Shown here: positions 1-12,400 of the stretch, piece by piece
Layout of the letters: every line of letters starts with the position of its first letter
How positions within the stretch are numbered: the stretch's first letter is position 1
DNA from: Corylus avellana
Taxonomy: Eukaryota; Streptophyta; Magnoliopsida; Fagales; Betulaceae
DNA: 64,000 nt
Assembly (NCBI RefSeq): GCF_901000735.1
Contig: NC_081541.1
Coordinates: 31,514,060-31,578,059, forward strand
Reading direction: 5' to 3'
Made by a program: the position numbers and the translations under genes
The notes under the pieces: model-generated
Told to the model about the DNA's origin: nothing
The model's input: only the letters and a program-made list of their open reading frames with translations
The model's database searches: none

Positions 1-3000
1 TTAAATTTCAACTTATGGAGTCATGCTCCAGAATGTTATTTGTTATTAGAGATGGCACAAATACTTAATCGAATTCAATTGTTGAGGCTTGAAGATAGGC
101 CTTTATTGAGGGGAGAGTGTGATGTATTGCTGCACAAACAATTTTCTTTATCCTTGCTGTACCCTTTATATGCTATGAACATCTTGTGGTATTTATTCTG
201 CATATAAAGAATTCTTTTGTTCTACTTTAGGTGGGGCCTGATTTTATGATATTTTCTGAGTTTTTAGTGATTAACTGGGACATGGGGTCAAAGGTATGTC
301 ATTTGCTTGCCTTAAAGAGTTGGTGATGTACATTTGGTGAAGTGTTCTCTGATAAACGAGTGGTCAATTGGGAAGGAACTTAATGGAAACAGTCAGCACC
401 AGTGATATTCAACTGGAACGGAATATATGTTATATCATCTCTTTTTTCGTGTTTCATCATCTAATATCTTCTTCTTTGTCTGCTGCTGCTACTTCTATGA
501 CATTTTTGAGCTGTCAGGTTGATTACTTCTTTTTTGTTGGATTTTTCCTCATGTGCACATGGCTAATATCTTCCATGTTTGTTTTTGCACCACCACTGCC
601 AACACTACCACCATTGTCATCATCATCTTCTTCTTATTGTTCTTGTTTTAATGAGTCATATCTGTAGGGGTTTCCCTTTTTATTTTATTGTCTATTTTGA
701 CTCTCCCAAGTTATTCTTCTTATTTGTCTGCTGCTGCTGCTGCTTCTTCTTATTTGTCTGCTGCTGCTGCTTCAATGGCATTTTTGAGCCGTCAGGTTGA
801 TTACTTCTTTTTTGTTGGATTTTTCCTCATGTTCACATGGCTAATATCTTCCATGTTTTTTTTTTGCACCTCCACTGCCAACACTACCACCATTGTCATC
901 ATCATCATCTTTTTCTTATTTTTCTTTTCTTATTAGTCATATCTGTAGGGGTTTTCCTTTATTTTCTTGTCTATTTTGACTCTCCCAAGTCCTAACACAT
1001 TTTTTGGATTATTCTAGAGTTTACATTGTTTTTGAGCTTTTAGCTGATTGTAGTGTGCTTTTCATGCTAGTAATCATTATTTGTTTTTGAGAGAGGTAAT
1101 CATTATTATTTGTTAAGGGTAAATGTGCTGTTTCCATGTGTCACTTATGTAGGTAAAGAAAAAGTTGTGAGACTTGTGTGAAAAGGCTTCTTATTTCCTT
1201 GCTTTCTCCCTGTTTCCATGTGTCACTTATGGGGGTTGGTTGCATTGTGCTTGTGTATGTATGCTATTCTTGGTCTATGCTTTGTTAATGTAGCATTTAG
1301 CCCGAGGTGGTGGGTCATGTTTATTGCGCTATCTTCACAAGTTATAATTTGGGTAATATTATGGAGAAATTTGTCGCTAACAAATGTTTTAGTAGGAGCA
1401 ATGCCTTGCTCCTTCTAGAAACATATGTTTTGTAGGGGTCCTGCCTGGTCCACTCTTTCTCTCTTTCTATGTGCCTGTTCTGTTGCTTAGTTACTTAGAC
1501 CCTAGGAAGTTGATATGAGATACTTGTTTATGACATTTGAAATTCAATGGAGCTGTTGACCATTTCTATAGTGCTGATAAGTAGGACACTCAGGGGAGTT
1601 TCTTAAATTAACTTAACATAAACAAGTGTATCCATTTAGTGCTGTTGATTGAAACATCTGCAGTGAAAGAATCTACTTGTATATGTCCCTTGTGTGCTGG
1701 TAAGCTTAGTTGATAGGGAAAATGATTTGTCCTCTTATCTTTAGATTTGAGTCCAGGTTGCCAATATGTTTTCCTCTTTTATTTGGCATGAATTCTGTGT
1801 CCAGCCAACTGGACACAGGTTCTGCATTTGATGTGGAAGCACATTCAATCGAACGAGTCACCTTGTCTTTACCTTAGTTTTGCTTATTTTGGGCCCATTC
1901 TTTCCTCCCAAGTATAATGATCGCTTTTTAACGGGTTTTATACTATAATCTAAATATATTTTCTACACTGGTAGTACTTAAGTTTAATATAGTTACTATT
2001 TAACAGTATTAAAAATTCTGTATATTGAACATTAGATTCTGGGAACTCGCAGATATGCTAGAGCAATCTTCAGATGGTCTTTCTGGCAATTGCGCCAGGC
2101 ACAGGAACTCAGGTCATGGGTTTTTAACGTTTCTCTTAAACTTTCTGGAATCTCTCAAAAGCTTGCGTTGCAAGATTGGGGGTTTCGATGTTGGGGTTTT
2201 GACCATGGCGGTGCTGTAATGTTTTGATTTTTGTTATCCTCCACCTTTGAACTCAGTAGCTTGATTGTATTTATTCTGTTGCAGAAATGCTGGTGAGGGA
2301 GTGATGGGCTTTGCTTAAGAAGCAGTTCATCTTCTGATGCCTGTGGGGGATTTAATGTTCTGATGACTATGAGATTGGCCATTATTCTTTTGCATATATT
2401 ATAGGTTGATTTATTGTTGATATGTTTGATTGCCTGTCATGAAGTTTTAGGTTTTAGATGACGATTGTTATCCTATTTATATCCTTCTCAAAGTCTCATT
2501 CACTATTATCAAATCTCTGAGTTGCTGTTATGTGTAACTGTGCAATTGACCACAAGTTGTTTTCTGTAGTCACTGAAGAGACTTTTTTGGATCTTCTTTT
2601 GAAATTATAGATTCCTGGAAATTATTTTTTCTCAATTAAATCCTTTTGCATTTCCTGCATTATTTACTTTGCCCTTTCATACTTTCCTTACAAGCACTTA
2701 CATTTTCTAACAAGAAACTTTATACGGATTGCATATAGTGTCTTATTTTCTGAACTTTCCTAGGTGTGAGACTCTAGAGCTCAAGCTTTCTCTATAAGCA
2801 TTGATAAGTTCTGATTGGCTTGCAAATTGTGTGAGTCCACTTTTTTGTGTTACCTGGGTATAATGTGATGTCACTAGTATGAGTTTACAATGAAAATGGG
2901 ACTGTAGACCTGATTTTGAGGTCTCAGTTTTGTTCTATCTGCTTTGTGGAATATGAACTTTTAACAGGTTCCAAATTAATGCAATTAGGTCCTTGGGTAC

Positions 3001-3450
3001 TGCCGTCAATACAACATGATGATGCTGTTTCATTTATGATTATGTTGTTCCCAATTTTTTCATTACCTTTAATTGCCACGTCTTTCTCCAGGTTGGTCCT
3101 TATCATATTTAAGATGAAACAGTCTTTCGATTTCACCATCTGCCTGCATTGGTAATTTCATGTTAACTTTGTGTAGTTCCCTGCAGGACTGTTTCTTGGG
3201 TTCGGCCTTTTTACACATAGTGGAGAATAATTTGCTGCCATTTTTCGGACTGCTATTTTCTTTCTATTCATTTACAATGCAGGGCAATGTTTGCCACATC
3301 AAATGGATTTATAGTTGCAAGGAAAATAATATACATTTAGGCTTAAGAGTGCCCTAGCTCAGCTTGTTTTTCCATTAGAATTTTTCATTAACAAATTTGT
3401 CAGTTATTAAACAGTTTGGGTCTATATTTCACATTTTCATTCTCTCGCAG
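1..3450 (+). other. Non-coding stretch upstream of the first visible RBM39-like exon (probably intron)
   Basis: I see no exon here. The sequence is T-rich on the plus strand, like the other introns of the gene downstream, and ends in a normal splice acceptor (CAG at 3448-3450). The Arg/Ser-rich N-terminal coding sequence expected for an RBM39-like protein is not present, so the earlier exons probably lie before the window. The stretch contains a tandem duplication (469-989) and a 22 bp direct repeat (1128-1149 and 1210-1231). The short open frames (for example 368-667 and 688-936) run through the duplicated CTG/CAT-rich sequence and look fortuitous. Confidence 0.55.
469..989 (+). repeat. Tandem duplication, two ~242 bp copies with a 278 bp period
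   Basis: Copy 1 is about 469-710 and copy 2 about 747-989. Both run from a TTTGTCTGCTGCTGCT block through GATTACTTCTTTTTTGTTGG (521 and 799) to GACTCTCCCAAG (ending at 710 and 989). A third partial copy of the CTG-rich start lies between them (about 721-746). Copies differ by scattered substitutions and by trinucleotide repeat length. Confidence 0.85.
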
Positions 3451-6400
3451 ACGATATAAAGAGAAAAAGGAGGAAGCGACTGAACCAGAGGCTGATCCTG
3501 AACGGGATCAGAGGACAGTGTTTGCTTACCAGGTAATCAAATACATTGGCCGTAGGCATTATATTCGTGCTCTTGCCTTAAATTCTGTCAACCATATTTT
3601 CCTTAAGATTTGACGTATTTTCTTGGCATGAAATTATGAAGATTTGTTTGAAGGCAAATGAAAGAGATGTATATGAGTTCTTCTCAAGGGCTGGCAAGGT
3701 TGGTATTTGTTAATTTTTTGCTTTGTGTTGAAATTTTATCTTCTGTTTTATATATGTAATCTTTCAGAAATTATGGAATATTATAGATTAAAAGTTATAA
3801 ATAGTATTACTTACGAAGAAATTAACCTTTATACAGTTCACTTTGTACTTTCTGTTTTAGACCAATGAGCTCTAGCTTCACTTCCCATCCCCATAGGGAT
3901 CGGTTGTAGGGTTTGATTATGGGTTTAAACTCATTAGGTGCATGGATGACTTACTACTACTACTAATAATAAAAAAACAAAAAGTCCTCCTTTAGGATAG
4001 GCAAGGGATTTGCTAGCTACTTATCAGAAAAAAGGGTAAGGGAGACGCTAGCTGTAAGATGAAATACTTGAATAAAAGATTTTTAGTATATGATATGAAT
4101 TTACTAGAATGTTTTTGTAGGGTTCCCTCTTGCAATATGTGCTTCTATGGAGCTAATATCTTGGCCTCAACTTTCTTTTTATTGTTGACATCCTAAGTCT
4201 CAAATTTGGTTTCAATATTTGTTTCGATCTGAGTGGAATGCAGTGAAACAAAATTTGGAATAAGTGACTGCGTGTTTAGGGAAAGATAAATTCTGGATGT
4301 ATTTAACATAAAGCTAATTGACATGTCTCAAAGTGACACAGCAAGTGTTTAGTTGCAACTTTGTTGAGTTTTTTTACCTCATTTAAGTATTTAACTCTAT
4401 CCATTGCTCATATACACACACAAGTGCTGCGGCATATTTTCTTTGTGAGTTGATTTTTTCTTCTCTCTCTCTCTCTCTCTAAAGGCAATTGTTACTATGT
4501 TGCTTTGTCTCTCATCTCAGGTGCGAGACGTACGACTTATAATGGATCGCAATTCAAGACGTTCTAAGGGAGTTGGGTATGTTTCATCTAGCTATATGAC
4601 TCAGGCTCGCTTACATCTTGGTTGATCTTGCTTTGATTTTACATATATATTGTAGCCGATATATTTTTGAAGCTTGTCATACTAAAATCCCTTAAAATTA
4701 GTGCTACATTCTTATTTTCAGTTAAATAAATGAAGGTATCAGAGGGAACAGTTTCTACAACAGTAGATATGGTATTAGCAGAAACTTGTCTTGCATATGG
4801 TTTGGAGGCCTATGCATATCGTTAATAGAGAAAAGTCTACAGATATAAATTATTTTTTTAACATATAAAAAAAATGTTTTGTTCACTCTAGCTGTGATGA
4901 AACATGAGAGGACGCAGTGCAAAATCAGACAAAATGAATGCTATCATATTATGGTAACATATCAATTAAAAAAAATCATCTAAATCTACATGTAGATTGC
5001 CTTTAACACAACCTTGTTAAGTGTTGATTATTGTTGTTGTTTTCCTATATGTCCATTTAGCGTGGTTCTTTTTCTTGCATCAAATGCAAAAGGTAAAGTA
5101 ACTATTTGTTGGGTATGGAAAAAGGAAGAGAGGAGAAAAATGTCAATACAAATAAGACCATATAGTTTTATATGATGGGAAATAAATGATATGTTATTCG
5201 GATCTATTCTCAAATAAAGTAAAATAAAAAGATATATTTGGTTAATGCAGAATGGGCCTTATTTTTTTTTTTTGATAGGTAAATTTGTATATATCAAAAA
5301 CCCAACAGGGCGCAACACGATTACACAGGGAGTATAAAAGAGTGCGGCTATACACCGAATAAAACCCTAAGCTCCCAAGGAGCACCCACAAGGAACCTAA
5401 AAAGATCCACCCAAGAACCCCCGAAATCAAAACACCCTACACAAAAAACACCCTACACAAAGGCTAACCCTACACATGATCACCCCACATCCCTAGCCCT
5501 ACTCGAGCCACTGCCCCTAGCCTCAAAGTTATCGGAGCATTCCAAATTCTTCACCCCCAGCGGCATCTTTTTCTTATGAAGCTGTTTAGCTTCCTTATCC
5601 TTCTCTCTCCGTGTATAACACTTGGAAACTTGGTTATCTATCAAAGCTTTGGCAGGTGCAGGAGGAAAAGAGAAAACCGGAGAAACAATAGCCCTCACCG
5701 GAGGAACAGTAGCCACCACCGGAGGAACAGAAGCCTCAGCCCTCATCCTGCACTGAAGTCTCGCCGGATAAGTAGAAGCAACCGCAGGAATCGCCGGAGG
5801 AAAAGAGAAATGATTCACAGGCGAAACAGAAGCCACCGAAGAAACAGTAGCCACCACCGTAGGAGCAGTAGCGTCATCCCTCAAACTGCGCCAAAGCCTC
5901 GCCGGAGACACAGGAGTCGCCGAGGCAGATTTCCGTCCAAACTCAGCAAACCCAGGAGACTCCGGCGAAGACTTATCCGAATGCAACAAAAACCCATCGC
6001 TGAACCTATCGGGATCCAAAACAGGGCCGCAAACGGGAATTTGAACCACAGCCGACCCGGAAACCGACCCGGAAACTGACCCGGAAGCTGACCCGTAAAC
6101 TGACCCGGAAACCGACCCGGAATTTTGCCCATCATAACCCAAAGAACCAACCCTAATCCGCTTACCTTTGGGCTTCTCACCCAGCCCGCGAAGGATCCGG
6201 TCCAACTTATCGCAGAAAAACCCTAATCGCCTCATCGACTTGTTCCTTCTAAACTTAGCTGCCGCCGCCACCGGAGACGAGAAGCTTTGCTCAATCAAGG
6301 GATGAGCTTTCTCCATTTCGTAACAATCCATTGCGAATCGTATTTCCACTCCAGCATTCCCCATCTCGAAACAGCTCGCCACCGGGAACAAGTCAATCTC

Positions 6401-9400
6401 TTGCGACGAAAGAAGCCGCGCCCCAGCAATGTCCGCCACCTCGCAGGAAGAAGAGCGCAACGCTTCGGCGAAAGACCATCCATCTTTTGTCCCCGGAGAG
6501 GAACTCTCAGAATTCGAAAACCCTGGAGAACTCGCCTGCGCAGCCAGCAACGAACGCAGCTCAACCACGAACCTCCGCCAACCCCGCCCAGAGCGGGCCT
6601 CTGGGATCCAGATGATACCTTTCCGTTCGTCCTCCAGATAGGCAACCACCTCCAGGAATCTCCCAGCTTTGTTACTACCCCCGCTCACCGACAAAGACTT
6701 CCCTTCCTCGCTAAATTTTTTGACGAAATCTTCCTTCACCTGAGACTGAGACGCCTCTTCTACCGTAGCTGCCAACCAAGAAGCACTTTGCTGACCCACC
6801 AGAATAAGCCCTACAAAACCCTTCCTTCTTTCCTCCAAACGAAGCTTCGAAGCCTTCGTCGAGAAAAAGAAGGTTTTAGCTTCCACCGAAAACCGTCGCT
6901 CCATCCTAATCTACACGAACGCATCCCACGAAAACAGAAAACCGAGCTCTAGCGGGACGCGCCTACACGCGCCACCGCTGGGGTTCCAGTTCCAGCGCCT
7001 CTCTCTCTCGTAAAAAGCACTCACCGAACTGTAACCCTTATTACATGAATAAGATGAGGATTTCATTATTTTGTGATATGGACGTGTGACGCATGTTTAG
7101 GATTTTGCTTCCAGATATAGTAATCGGTGAGATATTTCTCATAGATTGTGACAATAGATAGTCCATTGGGTATGTATTAGAATAGTCTGATTTACTTGCT
7201 TGTAGCATTCTTTCATCCGCACCCTGTGCAAGGATCATTTCCTGGAACTAGTGCCAGATCTTCCCTGAACTGTGTGTTTTGCTTGATTGCTATGAGGCAA
7301 TGCGAATATTGTTGCTGGACGTAGGTACTATTACTTGGGGAGGAAAGTATTCTGGTTAAATGAGAAAATGGTGATGGGGTTTTCAATTAAGCAATTTCCA
7401 TGTTTTATCTATTTTAAAAGCTGAAACCATATAGCAAGAAATTGAACAAAACCACCACAAATGTTTCTGTTGGTGCTTATGTAAGTGTGTTGCGAGAGTC
7501 AGCGTGCATTGGATGGAAAAGGAGGAAAGGCTTGTTGAGAGAATATTATTGGCTGGAAAAATGTTTGAGCTTCAAAAGGCTGAGGGTTTGAGGTAGTTGG
7601 TTGGCAGCAGAAGTCAAAGAATATGGTTGTGCATGAATCTGGAAAAAGTGCTTAGCCCGTCAGGGGTGAAAGCTCCTGAATTATATGGTAACTGGTTCTG
7701 GCGGGTGGGGTCAATTACCCGTAGGAGTTTGATTAACGGTGAGGATTGTTGTACAGTATGCGTTTGCGACGTGCAATTAATCTGAGTAAAGTTCTCCTAC
7801 GTTATCAAAAAAAAAAAAAAAAAAAAGAATCTGGAAAAAGAAAAGGTCAAATGGACCAAAAGTTAAGGAAATGGTAAGAAGACATTGGTCTATGAGGTGG
7901 CTTCATGATTTGAGACATGATTGTGGGAGTGATGCTAGTTTCTTGTTGAGGAATTGTACCGATATTAGATATATCATGTAAGAGTCATCGGTCGTTTCAT
8001 AGGGTGTAAACTGAGAGTGGCTGGTTTTAAAGGGAAGTGAAATCTTATTAACTTTTTATTCATTTAAATTACTGCTTGAGAGTTGAATAGTTAGAATGAT
8101 ATGGTTTTCTTTTGTACTTCATGTCAATTGTACTGAATACCTCTCAATGTGAGGGTTGCTAGTATTATATAGAAATTATCTAGGTAATTACAGGCTGTAT
8201 CTCAGTGATTACAGCAATCTAGGGAAACAAATAAGGTAACTAAAATCTACCTATTAATTACAATATACTATAGCTATAATACAAGAACCTGCCATAACTA
8301 GAAAGACTAATTATGACTAAATATATATGGACCGTATCTGATTGACATCCCCCCTCAAATTGATGCTGGTCGATCAAGAAGCATCAATTTGCCCACAAGA
8401 AACTGATGACGTTGTCGTGTCATAGCCTTCGTGAAGACGTCAGCTATCTGGAGATCAGTGGAAACATGAGGAAGAGAGATAACACGAGTGTCCAAGGCTT
8501 CCCTAATAGAATGACAGTCTACCTCAATATGCTTCGTACGTTCATGGTAAACAGGATTAGCAACTATTTGAATGGCACTAGTATTATCAGCATGAAGAGG
8601 AGTAGAATCAGTTTGAGAAAAACCAAGCTCAGCCAAAAGCCCACGAAGCCAGACAATCTCAAAACAAGCAGCAGACATTGCCCGGTATTCGGATTCAGTA
8701 GATGATTTAGAAACACGAGCTTGCTTCTTACTCTTCCAAGAAATCAAAGAAGCACCAAGAAACATGCACCAACCCGTGATAGACCGCCAAGTGTCAGGAC
8801 ATCCTGCCCAATCCGCATCACTATAAGCAACAAGGCGAAGAGGAGAGCCAGTTGGAAAGAACAAACCACGGCCAGAAGAGCCTCGAAGATATCGAATGAT
8901 ACGCCGAACAGCAGCTAAATGAAGATGGCGGGGAGTTTGCATAAACTGGCTAACCTGCTGGACAACGAAGGAAATATCAGGCCGAGTAATAGTCAAATAA
9001 TTCAAGCTGCCTACCAACTGTCGGAACACAGTAGGATCAGAGAGAAGATCACCCTCCTCACTTCGATATTTCACATTAACCTCCATAGGAGTATCCACCG
9101 AAGAAGAATCCTGAAGACCAGCCAGACTAATCAAGTCCTGGGTATATTTGTGTTGATTCAAGAATATACCAGAAGAATCAGTGTGCACCTCCAACCCCAA
9201 AAAATACGTAAGAGGACCAAGATCTTTCATATGAAAAGAGTCTTGAAGATTCCGCTTGAGATGGGCAATCAAACTGGAGTCGGTTCCCGTAATGACAATA
9301 TCATCCACATACACAAGTAAAAGAACAAGACCAGTCGGAGTCTTGCAAAGGAACAAAGAAGAATCATATTGGCTTTGGACAAAGGAGAAGCGAAGCAGAG

Positions 9401-12400
9401 TAGACCTGAATTTTTCAAACCATGCTCGGGGAGCCTGTTTTAAGCCATAGAGAGACCGCTTCAACTTACACACAGCGGCAGATGGAGAAGAAAACAACCC
9501 CGGAGGAGGAGTCATGTAAATATCTTCTTTGAGATCACCATGAAGAAAAGCATTTTTGACATCCATCTGGTGAAGTGGCCATCCTTGGGAGGCAGCAATA
9601 GAAATAATTGTACGCACTGTAGTCATCTTCGCGATCGGAGCAAATGTCTCCTCATAGTTCACCCCATATTCTTGCCTGTTCCCAAGAGCAACTAATCGAG
9701 CCTTATACCGATCCAGAGTCCCATCAGAGCGAAGCTTAATCGAGTAAACCCATTTACAACCAATGGCGTTAACATGAGAGGGGCAAGGAACCATGTCCCA
9801 TGTATGATTGTCCTGGAGAGCCCGAAGTTCCTCATCCATCGCTTTCCGCCAACATTCATATTTAACAGCCTCGGAAAAACATGTAGGGATGGAAATAGAA
9901 GATAAAGTAGCAGTAAAGGAAGTGTGGGGAAAACCATACCTATCAGGAGGACGTGATACCCTAGCAGATCGTCGAAGACCAGACTCATGAACTGTCTCAG
10001 ATGGCATGTCAATCGGAGGAGTCGTTGGAACAGTTTCAGATAAAGGGTCAGTCTCGGGAAGGGGCAAAGTTGGTAGACGTCGAGTATACACAATTCCAGG
10101 TTTGAACCGCTCAGGCAGAATAGGCAATTCATCAAAACAAGGTAGAATACTAATCTCAGGCAATGATTCAACATGTGTAGAAAAGAAACATTGATGCTCA
10201 AAGAACACAACATTACGAGATATACGAAATTTGTCAAAACAAGGATCATAGCAAACATAACCTTTGTGAGAAACACTATAACCCATAAATGCACATTTAA
10301 CAGACTGAGCAGAAAGTTTGTGACGTTCATGAGCAGGTAAATGAACAAAACAAACACATCCAAAAGTATGAAGATTAAGATAGCTAGGATGCTGTTGATA
10401 CAAATGATAATAAGGAGAATCAAACTGTAAGACCTGAGAGGGCAGTCGATTAATTAAGTAAACGGCAGTAGATAATGCCTCAACCCAGAATTTAGAAGGA
10501 ACAGAGGACTCAAGTAATAAAGTACGAACAACATCCAAGAGATGGCGGTTCTTTCGTTCCGCCACCCCATTTTGCTGAGGAGTATAAGGACAAGAGCGCT
10601 GAGAGATAATTCCTTTGTGGCGTAAGAAATCATGAAACTCGTGGGACATGTATTCTCCACCAGAATCAGACCTCAAAATCTTAATCCCTATAGAAAATTG
10701 ATTCTCTATATATGCTACAAAGGTCTGGAAAACAGACAAAACCTCGGATTTGGCCCGAAGAAAATAGACCCAAGTATATCGACTGAAATCATCTATGAAT
10801 GTTACAAAATATTTATATCGAGCATGAGAAATTACAGGAGAAATGCCCCATACACCCCATACATCACTATGCACAACATCAAAGCATTTTGTAGCACGAC
10901 TACCATGAGAAGAAAACGAAAGAGTTTTACTCTTACCAAGTTTGCATACAGAACAATCAAATGACAAATTTTGAGAAACGCGTTCTTTATTGCCTAACAA
11001 ACCAGAATTTAACATATGAGACAGAATAACAGAATTTGGATGACCCAAACGTTTGTGCCATACTTTGTTCGGAGTATTAACTGTCCTACAAGCCAAAGAT
11101 AAACAACTAGGAATTGAAAAGTGCAGTGGAAATAGTCTGCCAACTTTAGGCCCCTTCGCGAGTATCTTCCCCGACACCTGATCCTGCACAAGACAACCAT
11201 CACGAGAGAAATGGACATCATAGTTTTTTTCAACTAACTGGCCAACTGAAATAAGACTATTAGAAAGGCCAGGAGAGACATAAACATCTCTGAATGAAGG
11301 ATTAATATCTCCTACTTCATTAATAGCTAAATGACTTCCATTAGCTACTTGAATATGAGATGAACCATGATATGGACGAACATTGCAAAGAGTATCAGAC
11401 GATCTGGTCATATGATTGGATGCTGCAGAATCAATAAGCCAAGACTTAGATAAAATAGTACCGTTACCTTGGAGTCCTAAGGCAGAAAAGGCTGACATAA
11501 TCATCTGCTGGACCATTTCAGGAGTAAGAACAGCTGATCCGGCCGCAGAAGAAGAGGCTGAGGACATCACTGGAGCAGCAGAGGTGTTTATTGTAGCCTG
11601 ATAAGCAGTAGCTTGACGATTCTGAGGCCGAGTGGGACATTCTTTGATAAAGTGGCCCGGTTTTTTACAGTAATTGCAAGATTTCTTTGCACAATTGGCG
11701 GCAATATGACCATACTCCTTACAGCTAAAACACTGGACCTTGCGCATATCCTTACCTTTCCCTTTCCCATAGGCTGCATAGGCGACTGGATTTGGATTGG
11801 AATCGTGTTGAAACGTAGCCTGTGTGAGAAGACGCTGCTCCTCACGAAGTAATTCTCCAAAACAAACATCCAAAGATGGCGAAGGGTCCCGATTCATTAA
11901 ATTTGAGCGAGTAACCTCAAATTCAGGGCGTAATTTCATCAAGAATTGATCTCTCTTGCTCTGCTCATGAACAGCCTGAACAGCAGAGAGAGATGCAGCA
12001 GGTACCTTCGCATAAACCATATCAGAAAATTCTCCCCACAAATTCTGAAAACCAGAAAAATACTCTGGAATGGAGAGATTGCCTTGAGTGTAATTAGCAA
12101 TCTCATATTCCAGCTGAAAACGGCGTGCGGTATTGTCCTAATGATAAACCTTCAGCAAATACTCCCACATAGTCTTCGCAGTCTTATAGGGCCTCAAATT
12201 GAGCACAATAAGAGGATCAACAGACCCTAAGATCCAAGACATCACACGTGCATCCTTGACCTTCCACTTAGCTAAATCCTTAGCTTCCGTAGGAGCTGGA
12301 TCACTACCGTCAATATGGCCCCACAATTCTTTTCCCGTAACAAATAATTGAAATTGGAATTCCCAAGCAGAATAATTTTTTTCAGTAAAACGGACCCCAA

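Noticed and set aside
368..936. Small open frames 368-667, 579-800 and 688-936 as genes
   Set aside because: They run through a tandemly duplicated CTG/CAT-rich intron stretch and encode low-complexity peptides.
5576..6952. Plus-strand Arg-rich frames opposite the LINE ORF1 (5576-6079, 6287-6952)
   Set aside because: They are shadows of the longer minus-strand ORF; the Arg/Asn-rich content comes from repeated Pro/Val/Ser codons on the other strand. They could be mistaken for the missing Arg/Ser domain of the RBM39-like gene but lie downstream of exon 4521-4576 in the wrong place.
9692..10423. 243-codon minus-strand frame inside the Copia element
   Set aside because: It overlaps the integrase/RT frame of the polyprotein and is a Leu-rich shadow in another frame.
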